Source of the DNA: Clostridium_AD sp050717635 | GTDB lineage: Bacteria; Bacillota; Clostridia; Clostridiales; Clostridiaceae | Assembly: GCF_050717635.1 (NCBI RefSeq) | Contig: NZ_JBOITO010000020.1 | Coordinates: 62,001 to 126,000, forward strand | DNA: 64,000 nucleotides | Reading direction: 5' to 3' | Part shown: piece after piece, positions 1-9,482 of the stretch | Position numbering within the stretch: the first letter of the stretch is position 1 | Layout: every line of letters begins with the position of its first letter | Position numbers and translations under genes: made by a program | The notes under the pieces: model-generated | The model's input: only the letters and a program-made list of their open reading frames with translations | Told to the model about the DNA's origin: nothing | Database searches by the model: none

Positions 1-9
1 AATATTTAA

Positions 10-1335
10 TTAATATCTTGTAATACCATCCTTTGTAACAATGCCTTTAATTAATGGCTTAGCTTTTATTTCTTCTTTTACTATTTCATATGCCTCTAAT
101 ATCATTTTTGCAGATACCTTTTGTTTGTCCTCATCACTGGCATAAATCGTTGCAATAGACTCACCCATCTTTACAAAATCTCCAATTTTCTTATGAAGAA
201 CAATTCCCACTGATAAATCTATTACACTTTCTTTAGTTTCACGCCCAGCACCTAAAACTAGTGCTGCTCTTCCTATGTTATCAGCTTTTATTCCTTTTAC
301 ATAACCAACCTTATTTGATATAACTTCCTCTACAATAGCTGGCAATGGAAATAATGTTGGATCATCTACATAAGCCGGATTACCACCTTGTGCTACTACA
401 AGTTCTCTTAATTTTCGGAGTCCTTTTCCTGATTTTATAATATCTTTAAGTATTTCCCTTGCTTCTTTACTATTCTTTGCTTTTTCCCCAAGTACGAGCA
501 TATGTGCTCCAAGAGTTAAGCAAAGCTCTGTGAGGTCTTCCGGCCCTTCACCTTTTAATGTATCTATAGCTTCTTTTACTTCTAAGGCATTACCAATTGC
601 AAAACCTAATGGTTGGTCCATATCAGTTATCACACCAATAGTATTTCTTCCTACATTATTTCCTATATCAACCATTTCTCTAGCAAGTTCAAAAGAATCA
701 TCCATATTTTTCATAAATGCACCGCTGCCTGTTTTCACATCAAGTACTATAGCATCCGCTCCAGACGCTATTTTTTTACTCATTATGCTTCCTGCAATTA
801 AAGACATATTATCAACAGTTGCAGTAACATCACGAAGTGCGTATAATTTTTTATCTGCTGGTGCTAAATCAGCGGTTTGGCCACCTATTGCGATTTTAAC
901 ATCATTTACGTTTTGCATAAACTTTTCAATTGTCATGGTAGTTGAGAAACCATTAAATGATTCTAACTTATCAATAGTTCCACCAGTATGTCCAAGCCCT
1001 CTTCCTGACATTTTAGCAACCGGCACCCCGGCTGCTGCAACGATAGGTCCAAGTATAAGTGTAGTTGTATCCCCTACACCACCAGTACTATGTTTATCAA
1101 CTTTTATACCCTCAATAGCAGATAAATCGATTATTTCACCACTATTAACCATTGCCATTGTTAAATCCGTTGTTTCATTCTTGTTCATTTTTTGAAAATA
1201 TATAGCCATAAGTAGTGCTGAAACCTGATAATCAGGAATAGATCCGCTGGTATATCCTTCTATAAAAAAGTTGATTTCTTCTTTAGTAAGCTCGCCGCCA
1301 TCTCTTTTTTTCATTATTAAATCATACATTCTCAT
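10..1335 (-). CDS. pdp: Pyrimidine-nucleoside phosphorylase
   Basis: Phosphorolyses uridine, thymidine or deoxyuridine to free base plus (deoxy)ribose-1-phosphate in the cytosol. The 441-residue length is normal for the family. The thymidine/pyrimidine phosphorylase signature KMSGRGLGHTGGTIDKLES lies near residues 108-126, and the phosphate/base-binding block KHSTGGVGD is near residue 81. The start is ATG with AGAGGTG about 8 bases upstream. It lies 38 bp after deoC and probably shares a transcript with deoC and the LacI regulator. That makes a salvage unit in which DeoC handles deoxyribose-5-phosphate derived from the phosphorylase product; no phosphopentomutase gene is in view. The stop codon is complete at the left edge. 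Confidence 0.96.
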   Translation of the reverse strand: MRMYDLIMKKRDGGELTKEEINFFIEGYTSGSIPDYQVSALLMAIYFQKMNKNETTDLTMAMVNSGEIIDLSAIEGIKVDKHSTGGVGDTTTLILGPIVAAAGVPVAKMSGRGLGHTGGTIDKLESFNGFSTTMTIEKFMQNVNDVKIAIGGQTADLAPADKKLYALRDVTATVDNMSLIAGSIMSKKIASGADAIVLDVKTGSGAFMKNMDDSFELAREMVDIGNNVGRNTIGVITDMDQPLGFAIGNALEVKEAIDTLKGEGPEDLTELCLTLGAHMLVLGEKAKNSKEAREILKDIIKSGKGLRKLRELVVAQGGNPAYVDDPTLFPLPAIVEEVISNKVGYVKGIKADNIGRAALVLGAGRETKESVIDLSVGIVLHKKIGDFVKMGESIATIYASDEDKQKVSAKMILEAYEIVKEEIKAKPLIKGIVTKDGITRY

Positions 1336-1373
1336 GTTATTTCACCTCTAATTTTTCTATTTATTTTTATAAC

Positions 1374-2042
1374 TTAATAATCAGAATTTGAATCTTTAGT
1401 TCCATTAACTATTGCAATAGAACTACTAGCTCCAATTCTACTAGCGCCAGCTTCAATCACAGCTTTTGCATCTTCAGCTGTTCTTACTGCCCCAGCTGCT
1501 TTAACTCCCATGTTAGGTCCTACAGTTTCCCTCATAAGTTTCACATCATGAACCGTAGCCCCTCCTGTTGAGAAGCCTGTTGACGTCTTTACAAAATCTG
1601 CCCCAGCTTCTTTACATATTACGCATACTTTGACTTTCTCATCATCAGTTAAAAGACATGTTTCTAGTATTACTTTAACTAATGCTCTTCCTTTTGAAGC
1701 TTCAACTACTGCTTTGATATCTTCTTTTACTACATCATACTTGTTTGATTTTATAGCACCAACATTAACCACCATATCTATTTCTTGTGCTCCATTTTCA
1801 ATAGCTTGTTTTGCTTCAAATGCTTTTACTTCCTTAGTTGTAGCCCCTAGTGGAAATCCAACAACTATACATGTTTTCACATTAGATCCTTTTAACTCTT
1901 TACTTACAAGAGATGTATAATATGCATTAGCACATACCGAAGCAAATCCGTATTCTTTAGCTTCCCTGCAAACTTTTATAATCTCTTCCTCACTTGCCTG
2001 TTGTTTTAATAGTGTATGGTCAATATATTGCTCAATTTTCAT
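1374..2042 (-). CDS. deoC: Deoxyribose-phosphate aldolase
   Basis: Class I aldolase that cleaves 2-deoxyribose-5-phosphate into glyceraldehyde-3-phosphate and acetaldehyde. At 222 residues it matches the bacterial DeoC family. The Schiff-base lysine is in VKTSTGFSTGG (K152); the supporting D89 (EIDMVVNVG) and K181 (GVKAAGAVR) are also present. ATG is preceded by AAGGAGT. The gene sits 15 bp after the LacI-type regulator and 38 bp before pdp, so the three are almost certainly cotranscribed for deoxynucleoside catabolism. Confidence 0.97.
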   Translation of the reverse strand: MKIEQYIDHTLLKQQASEEEIIKVCREAKEYGFASVCANAYYTSLVSKELKGSNVKTCIVVGFPLGATTKEVKAFEAKQAIENGAQEIDMVVNVGAIKSNKYDVVKEDIKAVVEASKGRALVKVILETCLLTDDEKVKVCVICKEAGADFVKTSTGFSTGGATVHDVKLMRETVGPNMGVKAAGAVRTAEDAKAVIEAGASRIGASSSIAIVNGTKDSNSDY

Positions 2043-2057
2043 AATTAATCTACTCCT

Positions 2058-3092
2058 TTATATTTTATTATTTTTTTCTATATACTTTTCTGATCCACTT
2101 AACATAAGTTCTGGCAAAATGGTTACTCTTTTAATCTCCCTAGGCTCCACAATTTTTAAACTTTCTAGTAGCATCTTCATGCCAATTCTACCAAGTTCGA
2201 TAGATGGACCATTTATAAAACTAATGTTCATTCCAATTATATTTAATGCATCAACCTTATCAAATCCAATAATGGCCATGTCCTTTGGTATATCTAACTT
2301 TTCTTCATAAAAAGCTTTTATACAACCAAGCATCATAGTATTACTACTTACAAAAATAGCAGTGGGTCTATTATTCATTTTTAATATTTCTTTTGTTATC
2401 TCATAAGTAGTCTCATGTGAATAATCACCATAAAATATATATTTATCTTCTATGGGAATATTATTAGCTTGTAGGGCCTTTTTATACCCCTGTAATCTTT
2501 CTACTGCTGGTCTAGACTTCATAGCTCCTGTAATCATAGCTATTTTTCTGTGGCCTTCTTTTATCAGCGCAGATGTTCCATCATAAGCACCCTGTATGTG
2601 ATCGATAAATACTCCACTAAAGTTAAGATACTCAACATGTCCATCAATTAATATTATTGGAATTCCTAGGTTTTTAAGGGATTCTAAATTTTCACTATTA
2701 CTTGAATCCTTGTAGAACGTTGGAGTTATTATAAGTCCTTGAATCCTTTGTTCTCTAAGAACGTTAATAGCTTTTAGTTCCTTATCTTTATCCTCCTCAG
2801 TTCCGCAAAGAATTATATTTAAATTATGCAGATCAGCAATTTCAGTAATACCTTTAATTATATCTCCAAAAAATAAATTGTTTATATCTGGAACTATAAC
2901 CCCAATGGTATTGGTTTTACTCATAGAGAGGCTTCTAGCTATGGCACTCGGCGTATAATTCAGTTCTTTAATTGCATTTAGAACCTTTTCTCTTGTTTCA
3001 TCTTTTACATATCCCGAAGTGTTTAAAACTCTTGATACTGTTGCATGAGATACTCCCACCTTTTTAGCAATATCACTTATTGTAACCGCCAT
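2058..3092 (-). CDS. LacI-family transcriptional regulator of the deo unit
   Basis: DNA-binding repressor with an N-terminal LacI helix-turn-helix (VTISDIAKKVGVSHATVSRV, residues 3-22) followed by a periplasmic-binding-protein-like effector domain. I chose the ATG at 3092 (344 residues) over an upstream in-frame start because GAGGAGG lies just before it and the HTH normally begins at residue 3. It is first in the unit with deoC and pdp, which suggests control of nucleoside or pentose use; the effector cannot be read from sequence. Two LacI/CcpA-type palindromes lie upstream (3113-3126 and 3200-3213), so autoregulation is likely. Confidence 0.92.
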   Translation of the reverse strand: MAVTISDIAKKVGVSHATVSRVLNTSGYVKDETREKVLNAIKELNYTPSAIARSLSMSKTNTIGVIVPDINNLFFGDIIKGITEIADLHNLNIILCGTEEDKDKELKAINVLREQRIQGLIITPTFYKDSSNSENLESLKNLGIPIILIDGHVEYLNFSGVFIDHIQGAYDGTSALIKEGHRKIAMITGAMKSRPAVERLQGYKKALQANNIPIEDKYIFYGDYSHETTYEITKEILKMNNRPTAIFVSSNTMMLGCIKAFYEEKLDIPKDMAIIGFDKVDALNIIGMNISFINGPSIELGRIGMKMLLESLKIVEPREIKRVTILPELMLSGSEKYIEKNNKI

Positions 3093-3112
3093 TTTAGGCC
3101 TCCTCACATTTA

Positions 3113-3126
3113 GGAAAACGCTTACA
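3113..3126 (-). promoter_or_regulatory. LacI/CcpA-type operator, proximal
   Basis: GGAAAACGCTTACA resembles the cre/LacI-family consensus TGWAARCGYTWNCW, with a central CG and flanking A/T arms. It begins 21 bp upstream of the regulator's ATG, where a bound repressor would block transcription start or early elongation. Either the local LacI protein or CcpA could bind; sequence alone cannot separate them. Confidence 0.5.
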
Positions 3127-3199
3127 AAATTCCAAATCAATAATGAACATGTTGACATACTTGCCATATCAATAATTAAGATTAGATCATTTTAAAATA

Positions 3200-3213
3200 T
3201 GTTACCGCTTTCA
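3200..3213 (-). promoter_or_regulatory. LacI/CcpA-type operator, distal
   Basis: The minus strand reads TGAAAGCGGTAACA, one mismatch from the cre consensus TGWAARCGYTWNCW. It lies about 87 bp upstream of the proximal operator, roughly eight helical turns, which would allow looping. It is upstream of the deo unit and may mediate catabolite control. Confidence 0.5.
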
Positions 3214-3339
3214 TATTCAGTATACTTCAAGGTTATATAAATTTCAATAGGATTTATTCTAAATTTATAATTTTTATGAGTTACTTTAAATATTACACTC
3301 TAATTATTATGTAAATAATTTCTTTTAACAAGAATTCTA

Positions 3340-3368
3340 TTGACAAAAAATATCTTTAATATTAATAT
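3340..3368 (+). promoter_or_regulatory. Sigma-A promoter of the MarR/ABC operon
   Basis: TTGACA at 3340-3345, a 17-bp spacer, and TAATAT at 3363-3368 form a near-consensus promoter, giving an mRNA start near 3375 and an 80-nt leader before the MarR gene. Confidence 0.65.
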
Positions 3369-3410
3369 ATACTTTGTACACGAAATGTTTTTATAGAAAA
3401 TATTATTATG

Positions 3411-3421
3411 CGAAATTTTCG
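3411..3421. promoter_or_regulatory. Palindrome, candidate MarR operator
   Basis: CGAAATTTTCG is a perfect 11-bp palindrome between the predicted transcription start and the ribosome-binding site of the MarR gene. A related half, ACGAAATG, occurs at about 3380. MarR dimers typically bind such short palindromes over their own promoter. Assignment is by position only. Confidence 0.35.
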
Positions 3422-3453
3422 TAAGGTAAACTATTAGAGGAGAAGGTGAGAAA

Positions 3454-3906
3454 TTGAGTGAAATGAGTAGTGGAATTAAGATATTTCGTTCTCTAAAACG
3501 AGTAGGTCATATGCTAAAAAGTAGTATGGGTCAGCATTTTAACGAGATGAATTTAACAGGTCCACAAGGTATGATGATGGGTATATTATCTCATGATGGA
3601 GAAATGAAAATAAGCGATTTAAGCGAAAAAATTGGATTGTCAAATTCCACCGTATCTGGAATTATTGACAGACTGGAAAAACAAGGTTTGGTTGAAAGAA
3701 CTAGAAGTAATGAAGATAGAAGAGTTGTTTACGTAAATATAAGTGCTCAATTCAAAAAAAATTCTAAAACAAAATTTTGTAAAATCGAAAAAACTTTTGA
3801 AAATATAATGAAAAAAGCTACAGCTGAGGAAATTGAAACAATATTAAAGGGTTTTGACACTTTAGAAAAATTAATGGATAAACAAAGCACAGATGAAATT
3901 CATTAA
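3454..3906 (+). CDS. MarR-family regulator of an ABC exporter
   Basis: Winged-helix repressor of 150 residues, normal for MarR. The recognition helix region ISDLSEKIGLSNSTVSGIID (about 51-70) is followed by the wing motif TRSNEDRRVVYVN (residues 88-100). It starts with TTG preceded by AGAGGAGAAGG. Two ABC half-transporter genes follow in the same direction, the first after 45 bp, so the expected role is local control of the exporter in response to a small toxic ligand. The ligand is unknown. Confidence 0.88.
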   Translation: MSEMSSGIKIFRSLKRVGHMLKSSMGQHFNEMNLTGPQGMMMGILSHDGEMKISDLSEKIGLSNSTVSGIIDRLEKQGLVERTRSNEDRRVVYVNISAQFKKNSKTKFCKIEKTFENIMKKATAEEIETILKGFDTLEKLMDKQSTDEIH

Positions 3907-3951
3907 TATGTTTATATATTATTATACATTAAATAAGGAGTTGATTATACA

Positions 3952-6177
3952 TTGTTTAAACTATCAAAATATTTAAAGCCATTTACTTACATGATTTTTA
4001 TCGCAATAATTCTATTATTTGTGCAAGCAATGGCTGACCTTGCACTGCCAGACTATATGTCTAACATTGTAAATACAGGAATACAGCAAGGTGGTATTGA
4101 AAATGCAGTACCAGAGGCCATACGAAAAAGTAAAATGGATAAACTTACATTATTTATTAGTGATACAGGAAAGACTGAGGTTTCAAACAATTATATATTG
4201 GTTGACAAGTCAAGTTCTGATTATAATAAATATGTTGTGGATTACAGTGCGCTTGAAAAAGAACCTATATATGTATTAAAAGATATTTCTAAAACAGAAA
4301 TAGATAAGCTAAACCCAATTATTGGGAAAGCATTTTTATCAGTTTCTGGAATTAAAAAAATGAAGGCTGATGCAAATGGTGGTGAAGTGTCCTTCAACGG
4401 AACAAAATTACCAGCTGACACTGATTTATTTGCATTACTCGCTAAGTTGCCTGCTCAGCAGCGAACTAAAATAAGTGAACAGATGGATAAAAGATTTACT
4501 ACTTTAGGTGATAGCATGATTATCCAAGCTGCTGCCGCTCCTATTAAAATGGAATATGATGCCCTCGGAATGAATACAGATAAAATCCAGAGTAGTTATA
4601 TTCTAAACGTAGGTATGTATATGCTTTTATTGTCCTTACTTGGCGCAGTATGTACTGTTGCAGTTGGTCTTTTGGCATCTAAAACTGCCACCGGACTTGC
4701 ACGAAATTTAAGAAAAGATATCTTTACGAAGGTAGAGAGTTTCTCAAATGCAGAATTTGATAAATTTTCTACAGCTTCACTAATAACTAGAACTACTAAT
4801 GATATTACGCAAATTCAAACGGTTTTAGTAATAGCCATAAGAATGATGATTTATGCACCTATCTTAGGTATTGGTGGCGTTATGAAAGCTCTTGGTAAGA
4901 GTACGTCTATGTCCTGGATTATTGCACTTGCAGTTATAGTCCTTTTGGGCTTAATTGGGATTATTTTTTCAATTGCTCTTCCAAAGTTTAAAATTATTCA
5001 GAAACTTATTGACAGACTAAATTTAGTTACCCGTGAAAACCTTTCAGGGATGATGGTAATAAGGTCTTTCAATACTCAAAAATTTGAAGAAGGTAGATTT
5101 GACAAAGCAAATACTGACCTTACAAAAACGAATCTATTCGTAAATCGCGTAATGGTATCATTATTCCCCGCTATGATGTTTATAATGAATGGCGTAACAC
5201 TACTTATTGTTTGGGTTGGTGCACATCAAATTGCGGCTTCAAGTATGCAGGTAGGAGATATGATGGCCTTTATGCAATATGCTATGCAAATTATTTTTGC
5301 ATTCATTATGATGTCCATGATGTTTATTATGATACCAAGAGCCTCTGTTTCCGCACAGAGAATTTACGAAGTTTTGAAAATAGAACCTACTATTATAGAT
5401 CCTATAAATCCTAAACATTTTGATAGTAACGCGCGTGGCCTAGTAGAATTTAAAAATGTATCTTTTAAGTATCCAGGAGCCGAAGAAGATGTTCTTAAGA
5501 ATATTAGTTTTAAAGCCTTGCCAGGTGAAACTACTGCGTTTATAGGTTCTACCGGTGCAGGTAAGTCCACACTAATAAACTTACTCCCCCGCTTTTATGA
5601 TATAACAACAGGAGAAATCCTTATTGATGGCATGAGTATAAGCGAAGTGTCGCAACATGAACTTCGCTCGCATATTGGTTATGTACCTCAGATGAGTTCT
5701 TTATTCCAAGGTACAATCGAGTCAAATTTAAAATATGCAGATGAATCTGCCACAGATGACGATATAAAAAAATCCGCTGAAATCGCACAAGCTATGGAAT
5801 TTATAAATGAAAATTCAGAGGGATTCAAAAGAGAAATATCCCAAGGCGGTGCAAATGTTTCAGGAGGTCAAAAACAAAGATTATCTATTGCACGTGCTCT
5901 CGTAAAGAAAGCTAAGATTTATATTTTTGATGATAGCTTCTCTGCGCTAGATTTTAAAACTGATGTGCTACTTAGAAAAGCACTTAAATCACAAATTTCC
6001 TCCAGTACATTTTTAATTGTTGGTCAACGTATATCAACAATAAAAAATGCAGAGCAGATAATTGTTCTTGATAAAGGTATGATTGTTGGCACAGGTACTC
6101 ATAAGGAGCTTATGAAAAACTGTATTACTTATCAGGAAATTGCACTGTCACAACTTTCAAAGGAGGAATTATCATGA
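3952..6177 (+). CDS. ABC exporter half-transporter with degenerate ATPase site
   Basis: Membrane domain fused to an ATPase, forming a heterodimer with the next gene. The first helix (about residues 11-33) is followed by an insert of about 170 residues, predicted extracellular, before the second helix near residue 220. The Walker A motif GSTGAGKST is at 532-540 and the signature is VSGGQ. Walker B ends in FDDS (659-662): Asp replaces the catalytic Glu. This is the usual mark of the non-hydrolysing site in heterodimeric exporters such as BmrCD or TM287/288. TTG start with AAGGAG upstream. Its stop overlaps the next start by 4 bp. A drug or peptide exporter is likely; the substrate is unknown. 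Confidence 0.9.
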   Translation: MFKLSKYLKPFTYMIFIAIILLFVQAMADLALPDYMSNIVNTGIQQGGIENAVPEAIRKSKMDKLTLFISDTGKTEVSNNYILVDKSSSDYNKYVVDYSALEKEPIYVLKDISKTEIDKLNPIIGKAFLSVSGIKKMKADANGGEVSFNGTKLPADTDLFALLAKLPAQQRTKISEQMDKRFTTLGDSMIIQAAAAPIKMEYDALGMNTDKIQSSYILNVGMYMLLLSLLGAVCTVAVGLLASKTATGLARNLRKDIFTKVESFSNAEFDKFSTASLITRTTNDITQIQTVLVIAIRMMIYAPILGIGGVMKALGKSTSMSWIIALAVIVLLGLIGIIFSIALPKFKIIQKLIDRLNLVTRENLSGMMVIRSFNTQKFEEGRFDKANTDLTKTNLFVNRVMVSLFPAMMFIMNGVTLLIVWVGAHQIAASSMQVGDMMAFMQYAMQIIFAFIMMSMMFIMIPRASVSAQRIYEVLKIEPTIIDPINPKHFDSNARGLVEFKNVSFKYPGAEEDVLKNISFKALPGETTAFIGSTGAGKSTLINLLPRFYDITTGEILIDGMSISEVSQHELRSHIGYVPQMSSLFQGTIESNLKYADESATDDDIKKSAEIAQAMEFINENSEGFKREISQGGANVSGGQKQRLSIARALVKKAKIYIFDDSFSALDFKTDVLLRKALKSQISSSTFLIVGQRISTIKNAEQIIVLDKGMIVGTGTHKELMKNCITYQEIALSQLSKEELS

Positions 6178-8042
6178 GTGAACACAATAAGAAAGAGACT
6201 CGTCCTCCTCAAAGACGAGGAGGCGGAGGACATATGGGCCCCGGTTCAATGGCCGCAGGCGAAAAAGCCCGTGATTTTAAAGGCACCATGAAAAAACTTA
6301 TTAAATACTTGAGCGTTTATAAACTATCAATTATCACCGTGTTAATATTTGCAATAGCTAGCTCTATATTTACTATAATAGGACCAAAGGTTTTAGGAAA
6401 GGTCACAACTAAATTATTTGAAGGTGCTGTAGCTAAAATAGCTGGAACAGGTGGTATTGATTTTGATTATATAGGAAGAATCATCATTATACTTCTAGTT
6501 TTATATGTTATAAGTGCACTTTTCAGTTATATTCAAGGCTTTATAATGGCAGATGTGTCTATGAAAGTTAGTTATAAATTAAGAAAAGACATCTCCGAAA
6601 AAATTAATACAATGCCTCTTAAATACTTTGATAGTACAAATCACGGTGAGGTATTATCACGTGTTACTAACGATGTTGACACCCTTAGTCAGACCCTTAA
6701 TCAAAGCTTAAGTCAAATTATTACGTCAGTTATAACTGTTGTGGGTGTACTCATTATGATGCTTACTATAAGTTGGCAATTAACTCTTGCATCAATGATA
6801 ATGATTCCTCTATCCCTAGGGCTCGTTATAGTTATCGTAAAAAAATCTCAAATATTCTTTAAACAGCAACAAGATTATTTAGGTAATGTAAATGGCCATG
6901 TTGAAGAAATGTATGGTGGCCACATTGTAATGAAAGCCTTTAATGGAGAAAAACAAAGTGTTGATAAATTTGACAAGATGAACAATAAACTATTTGGAGT
7001 AGCCTGGAAAGCACAATTTCTAACTAGTATAATGATGCCCCTTATGACCTTTGTAGGTAATTTAGGCTATGTGGCAGTATCAATACTCGGTGGTTACCTT
7101 GCAGCAAGGAAAACTATTGAAGTTGGTGATATTCAAGCATTTATCCAGTATGTACGTCAATTTACACAGCCGCTTGCACAACTTGCACAAATTTCTAATA
7201 TCCTTCAACAAACTGCAGCCTCAGCAGAACGTGTATTTGAATTCCTAGAAGAGGAAGATGAAATACCTGAGACATCTACTCCAGTAGAACACAATGACGT
7301 TAAAGGCCTTGTTGATTTCAAGGATGTTCATTTTGGATATTCTGCTGATAAAATTATTATTAATGATTTCTCTGTTTCAGTAAAGCCTGGACAGAAGGTT
7401 GCTATTGTTGGGCCTACTGGTGCAGGTAAAACTACCATGGTTAAACTATTAATGCGTTTTTATGATACTAATCAAGGTACAATAGAAATAGATGGTTATG
7501 ATATAAAAGATTTTACTCGTAATGATCTGCGTTCAATGTTTGGTATGGTTTTGCAAGATACTTGGTTATATAATGCTAGTATAATGGAAAATATCCGTTA
7601 CGGTCGTCTTGATGCAACAGATGATGAAGTTATAGCAGCAGCTAAGGCAGCACATGCAGATAGTTTTGTTCATACTTTACCAGATGGTTATAATATGGTA
7701 CTTAATGAAGAAGTATCAAATGTTTCTCAAGGTCAGAAACAATTATTAACTATAGCGCGGGCTATACTTGCAGATCCTAAGATCCTTATCTTGGATGAAG
7801 CAACAAGCTCTGTAGACACACGTACCGAGGTTCAGATACAAAAAGCTATGATTCACTTAATGCAGGATAGAACAAGTTTCATAATTGCTCACCGTTTATC
7901 AACAATTCGTGATGCTGATTTAATTCTTGTTATGGATCACGGCGATATTGTAGAACAGGGAACTCATAAAGAGCTTCTTGCAAAAGGCGAATTCTATGCC
8001 GATCTTTATAATAGCCAATTTGATGTAGCTTCGGCTAGCTAA
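6174..8042 (+). CDS. ABC exporter half-transporter, hydrolytic partner
   Basis: 622-residue membrane-ATPase fusion. The first 40 or so residues are a basic, Gly-rich cytosolic tail (RRGGGGH), followed by a six-helix core. Walker A GPTGAGKTT is at 413-421 and Walker B ILDEATSSVD carries the catalytic Glu (E542). Its own signature is altered to VSQGQ. The asymmetry complements the upstream subunit: the intact Glu here pairs with the canonical signature there. ATGA overlap with the preceding gene implies translational coupling and 1:1 assembly. Confidence 0.92.
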   Translation: MSEHNKKETRPPQRRGGGGHMGPGSMAAGEKARDFKGTMKKLIKYLSVYKLSIITVLIFAIASSIFTIIGPKVLGKVTTKLFEGAVAKIAGTGGIDFDYIGRIIIILLVLYVISALFSYIQGFIMADVSMKVSYKLRKDISEKINTMPLKYFDSTNHGEVLSRVTNDVDTLSQTLNQSLSQIITSVITVVGVLIMMLTISWQLTLASMIMIPLSLGLVIVIVKKSQIFFKQQQDYLGNVNGHVEEMYGGHIVMKAFNGEKQSVDKFDKMNNKLFGVAWKAQFLTSIMMPLMTFVGNLGYVAVSILGGYLAARKTIEVGDIQAFIQYVRQFTQPLAQLAQISNILQQTAASAERVFEFLEEEDEIPETSTPVEHNDVKGLVDFKDVHFGYSADKIIINDFSVSVKPGQKVAIVGPTGAGKTTMVKLLMRFYDTNQGTIEIDGYDIKDFTRNDLRSMFGMVLQDTWLYNASIMENIRYGRLDATDDEVIAAAKAAHADSFVHTLPDGYNMVLNEEVSNVSQGQKQLLTIARAILADPKILILDEATSSVDTRTEVQIQKAMIHLMQDRTSFIIAHRLSTIRDADLILVMDHGDIVEQGTHKELLAKGEFYADLYNSQFDVASAS

Positions 8043-8060
8043 ATAATAACTAAAAGTACA

Positions 8061-8107
8061 AAAAGAACAGTATGGAAGATTGTTAATTTTCCTACTGTTC
8101 TTTTTAT
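8061..8107 (+). terminator. Terminator after ABC exporter operon
   Basis: An 11-bp perfect stem, AAAGAACAGTA (8062-8072) with TACTGTTCTTT (8093-8103), followed by TTTT. It ends the MarR/ABC transcript and could also serve the convergent gene at 8132. Confidence 0.8.
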
Positions 8108-8131
8108 GTTAAATCCCAGATAATCTTTATC

Positions 8132-9430
8132 CTATTCTAATTTATAATTTCGTATTTCCCTTCCATAATATTTAAGGTCACCCTTTTGTCCATCGAATAC
8201 AGCTACATATATAGTATTAATATATTTTAAGTGTACTTCGTATTCTATTTCACCTTGAATATTCCTTATTGTAAGTACATCTAGCACTTCAGACCCACTT
8301 TTTATTTTCTTCAATATCTCATCTTTACTTATTGTTGGTGCAATTATTTTTTCATCATATGGATACACTATTTCAAATCTACTCATTAGTCCATTACGTT
8401 CCAAACATATCTTTATTTTCTTCATTTCATCATATATACCGTTTACTTTTTCAATATATGAATATTCAATGCTTCTAATTTTAGTATCTGTTTCATAGTT
8501 AATTTTCTTATCGTATCTAAATGTATTATCACTAAATTTTAATATTATTTCCTTTGCTGTATTATCTAAATCCTGCTCTGTGTGTCCGTAATTCGGCACT
8601 GAGAAGGCACCACCATATATTGATATTTGTTTTGTTTTTTTATTATACTCTACGCTATAAACTGGATCATCAGCTATGGCATGGGTTTTTGATGATAATT
8701 TAGTTTTAAATATATATACATCTTCATTTATTTCCGAACTATTATCAATCTGTAATAGTTCGGCTTTAAATAATTTTGAAAAAACTTCTTCACAATATTT
8801 TTTTGCATCTTCAACATTTACTTCATTAAAACTTTTCCCACTAAAATTCCCCCTGTAATCCTTAATAAAACTATATTTTTCCGTGTCTAATAGTTCCCCT
8901 GATTTTTTCGAATAATTATTATATATTTTCACTATGTTTTTTTCTAGTTTCTCCTGCTCACCAAAATCAAAACCATTATATGCAGTACCTACAATACTTT
9001 TATACTCCACTATTAACTCTTCATTATAAGAATATAAGCTTTCTAAATATATTTTCTCTTCAGAAGTTATTAATTCATCTGCTAATATTTTTTGGATTAC
9101 CTCATTTGCAAAAAGATATAATGTGAAATAATTTTCATAACTATTTCCCTCACCAATATTTTGCGAACTTGAATTTGACCTATGAAAGTTTAATACAGTC
9201 TGCCGATTTATAATATCTTTTTCTTTATTATAAGAGTTTAACTTTAAAATTTGTGATATTTGTTCATTTGCATTTTCTAAATCAGTACCAAAACCTTCAA
9301 AATCATAAGACATTCTATGTTTTAATTCCTTTGAGTAATTAATCCAAGGTTTAATAAAGCTAAAACAAGTGAAACACGCTATAATAAATAAGATATTAAT
9401 AATCAATCTTTTATTTGAATCTTTAATCAC
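8132..9430 (-). CDS. YpeB-like membrane-anchored protein
   Basis: I place the start at a GTG preceded by a G-rich ribosome site, giving 432 residues; a TTG six codons upstream is less likely. One N-terminal helix (about residues 8-26, ILFIIACFTCFSFI) anchors an extracytoplasmic part. The order, a helical region of about 180 residues followed by repeated PepSY-like beta segments ending at the C-terminus, resembles the spore-germination protein YpeB, which stabilises the cortex-lytic enzyme SleB. Similarity is by architecture and short patterns only. No sleB lies beside it, which is unusual for this family. Another PepSY protein is possible. Confidence 0.5.
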   Translation of the reverse strand: MIKDSNKRLIINILFIIACFTCFSFIKPWINYSKELKHRMSYDFEGFGTDLENANEQISQILKLNSYNKEKDIINRQTVLNFHRSNSSSQNIGEGNSYENYFTLYLFANEVIQKILADELITSEEKIYLESLYSYNEELIVEYKSIVGTAYNGFDFGEQEKLEKNIVKIYNNYSKKSGELLDTEKYSFIKDYRGNFSGKSFNEVNVEDAKKYCEEVFSKLFKAELLQIDNSSEINEDVYIFKTKLSSKTHAIADDPVYSVEYNKKTKQISIYGGAFSVPNYGHTEQDLDNTAKEIILKFSDNTFRYDKKINYETDTKIRSIEYSYIEKVNGIYDEMKKIKICLERNGLMSRFEIVYPYDEKIIAPTISKDEILKKIKSGSEVLDVLTIRNIQGEIEYEVHLKYINTIYVAVFDGQKGDLKYYGREIRNYKLE

Positions 9431-9482
9431 TATATTAATCCCCCCCAACCCTTTATCATATATCCTTTTGTAATCTTATTCA

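Larger units (their letters stand above)
3093..3453. other. Divergent intergenic region, deo regulator / MarR
   Basis: This 361-bp AT-rich region separates two divergent genes and holds no ORF I would defend. It contains two LacI/CcpA-type operators near the deo side, a sigma-A promoter with a 17-bp spacer at 3340-3368, and a perfect odd palindrome at 3411-3421 on the MarR side. Each is listed separately. Confidence 0.7.

Noticed and set aside
530..1195. 221-codon plus-strand frame opposite pdp
   Set aside because: It lies wholly antisense to a clear phosphorylase gene, has no ribosome site, and shows no family pattern; it is a shadow of codon bias.
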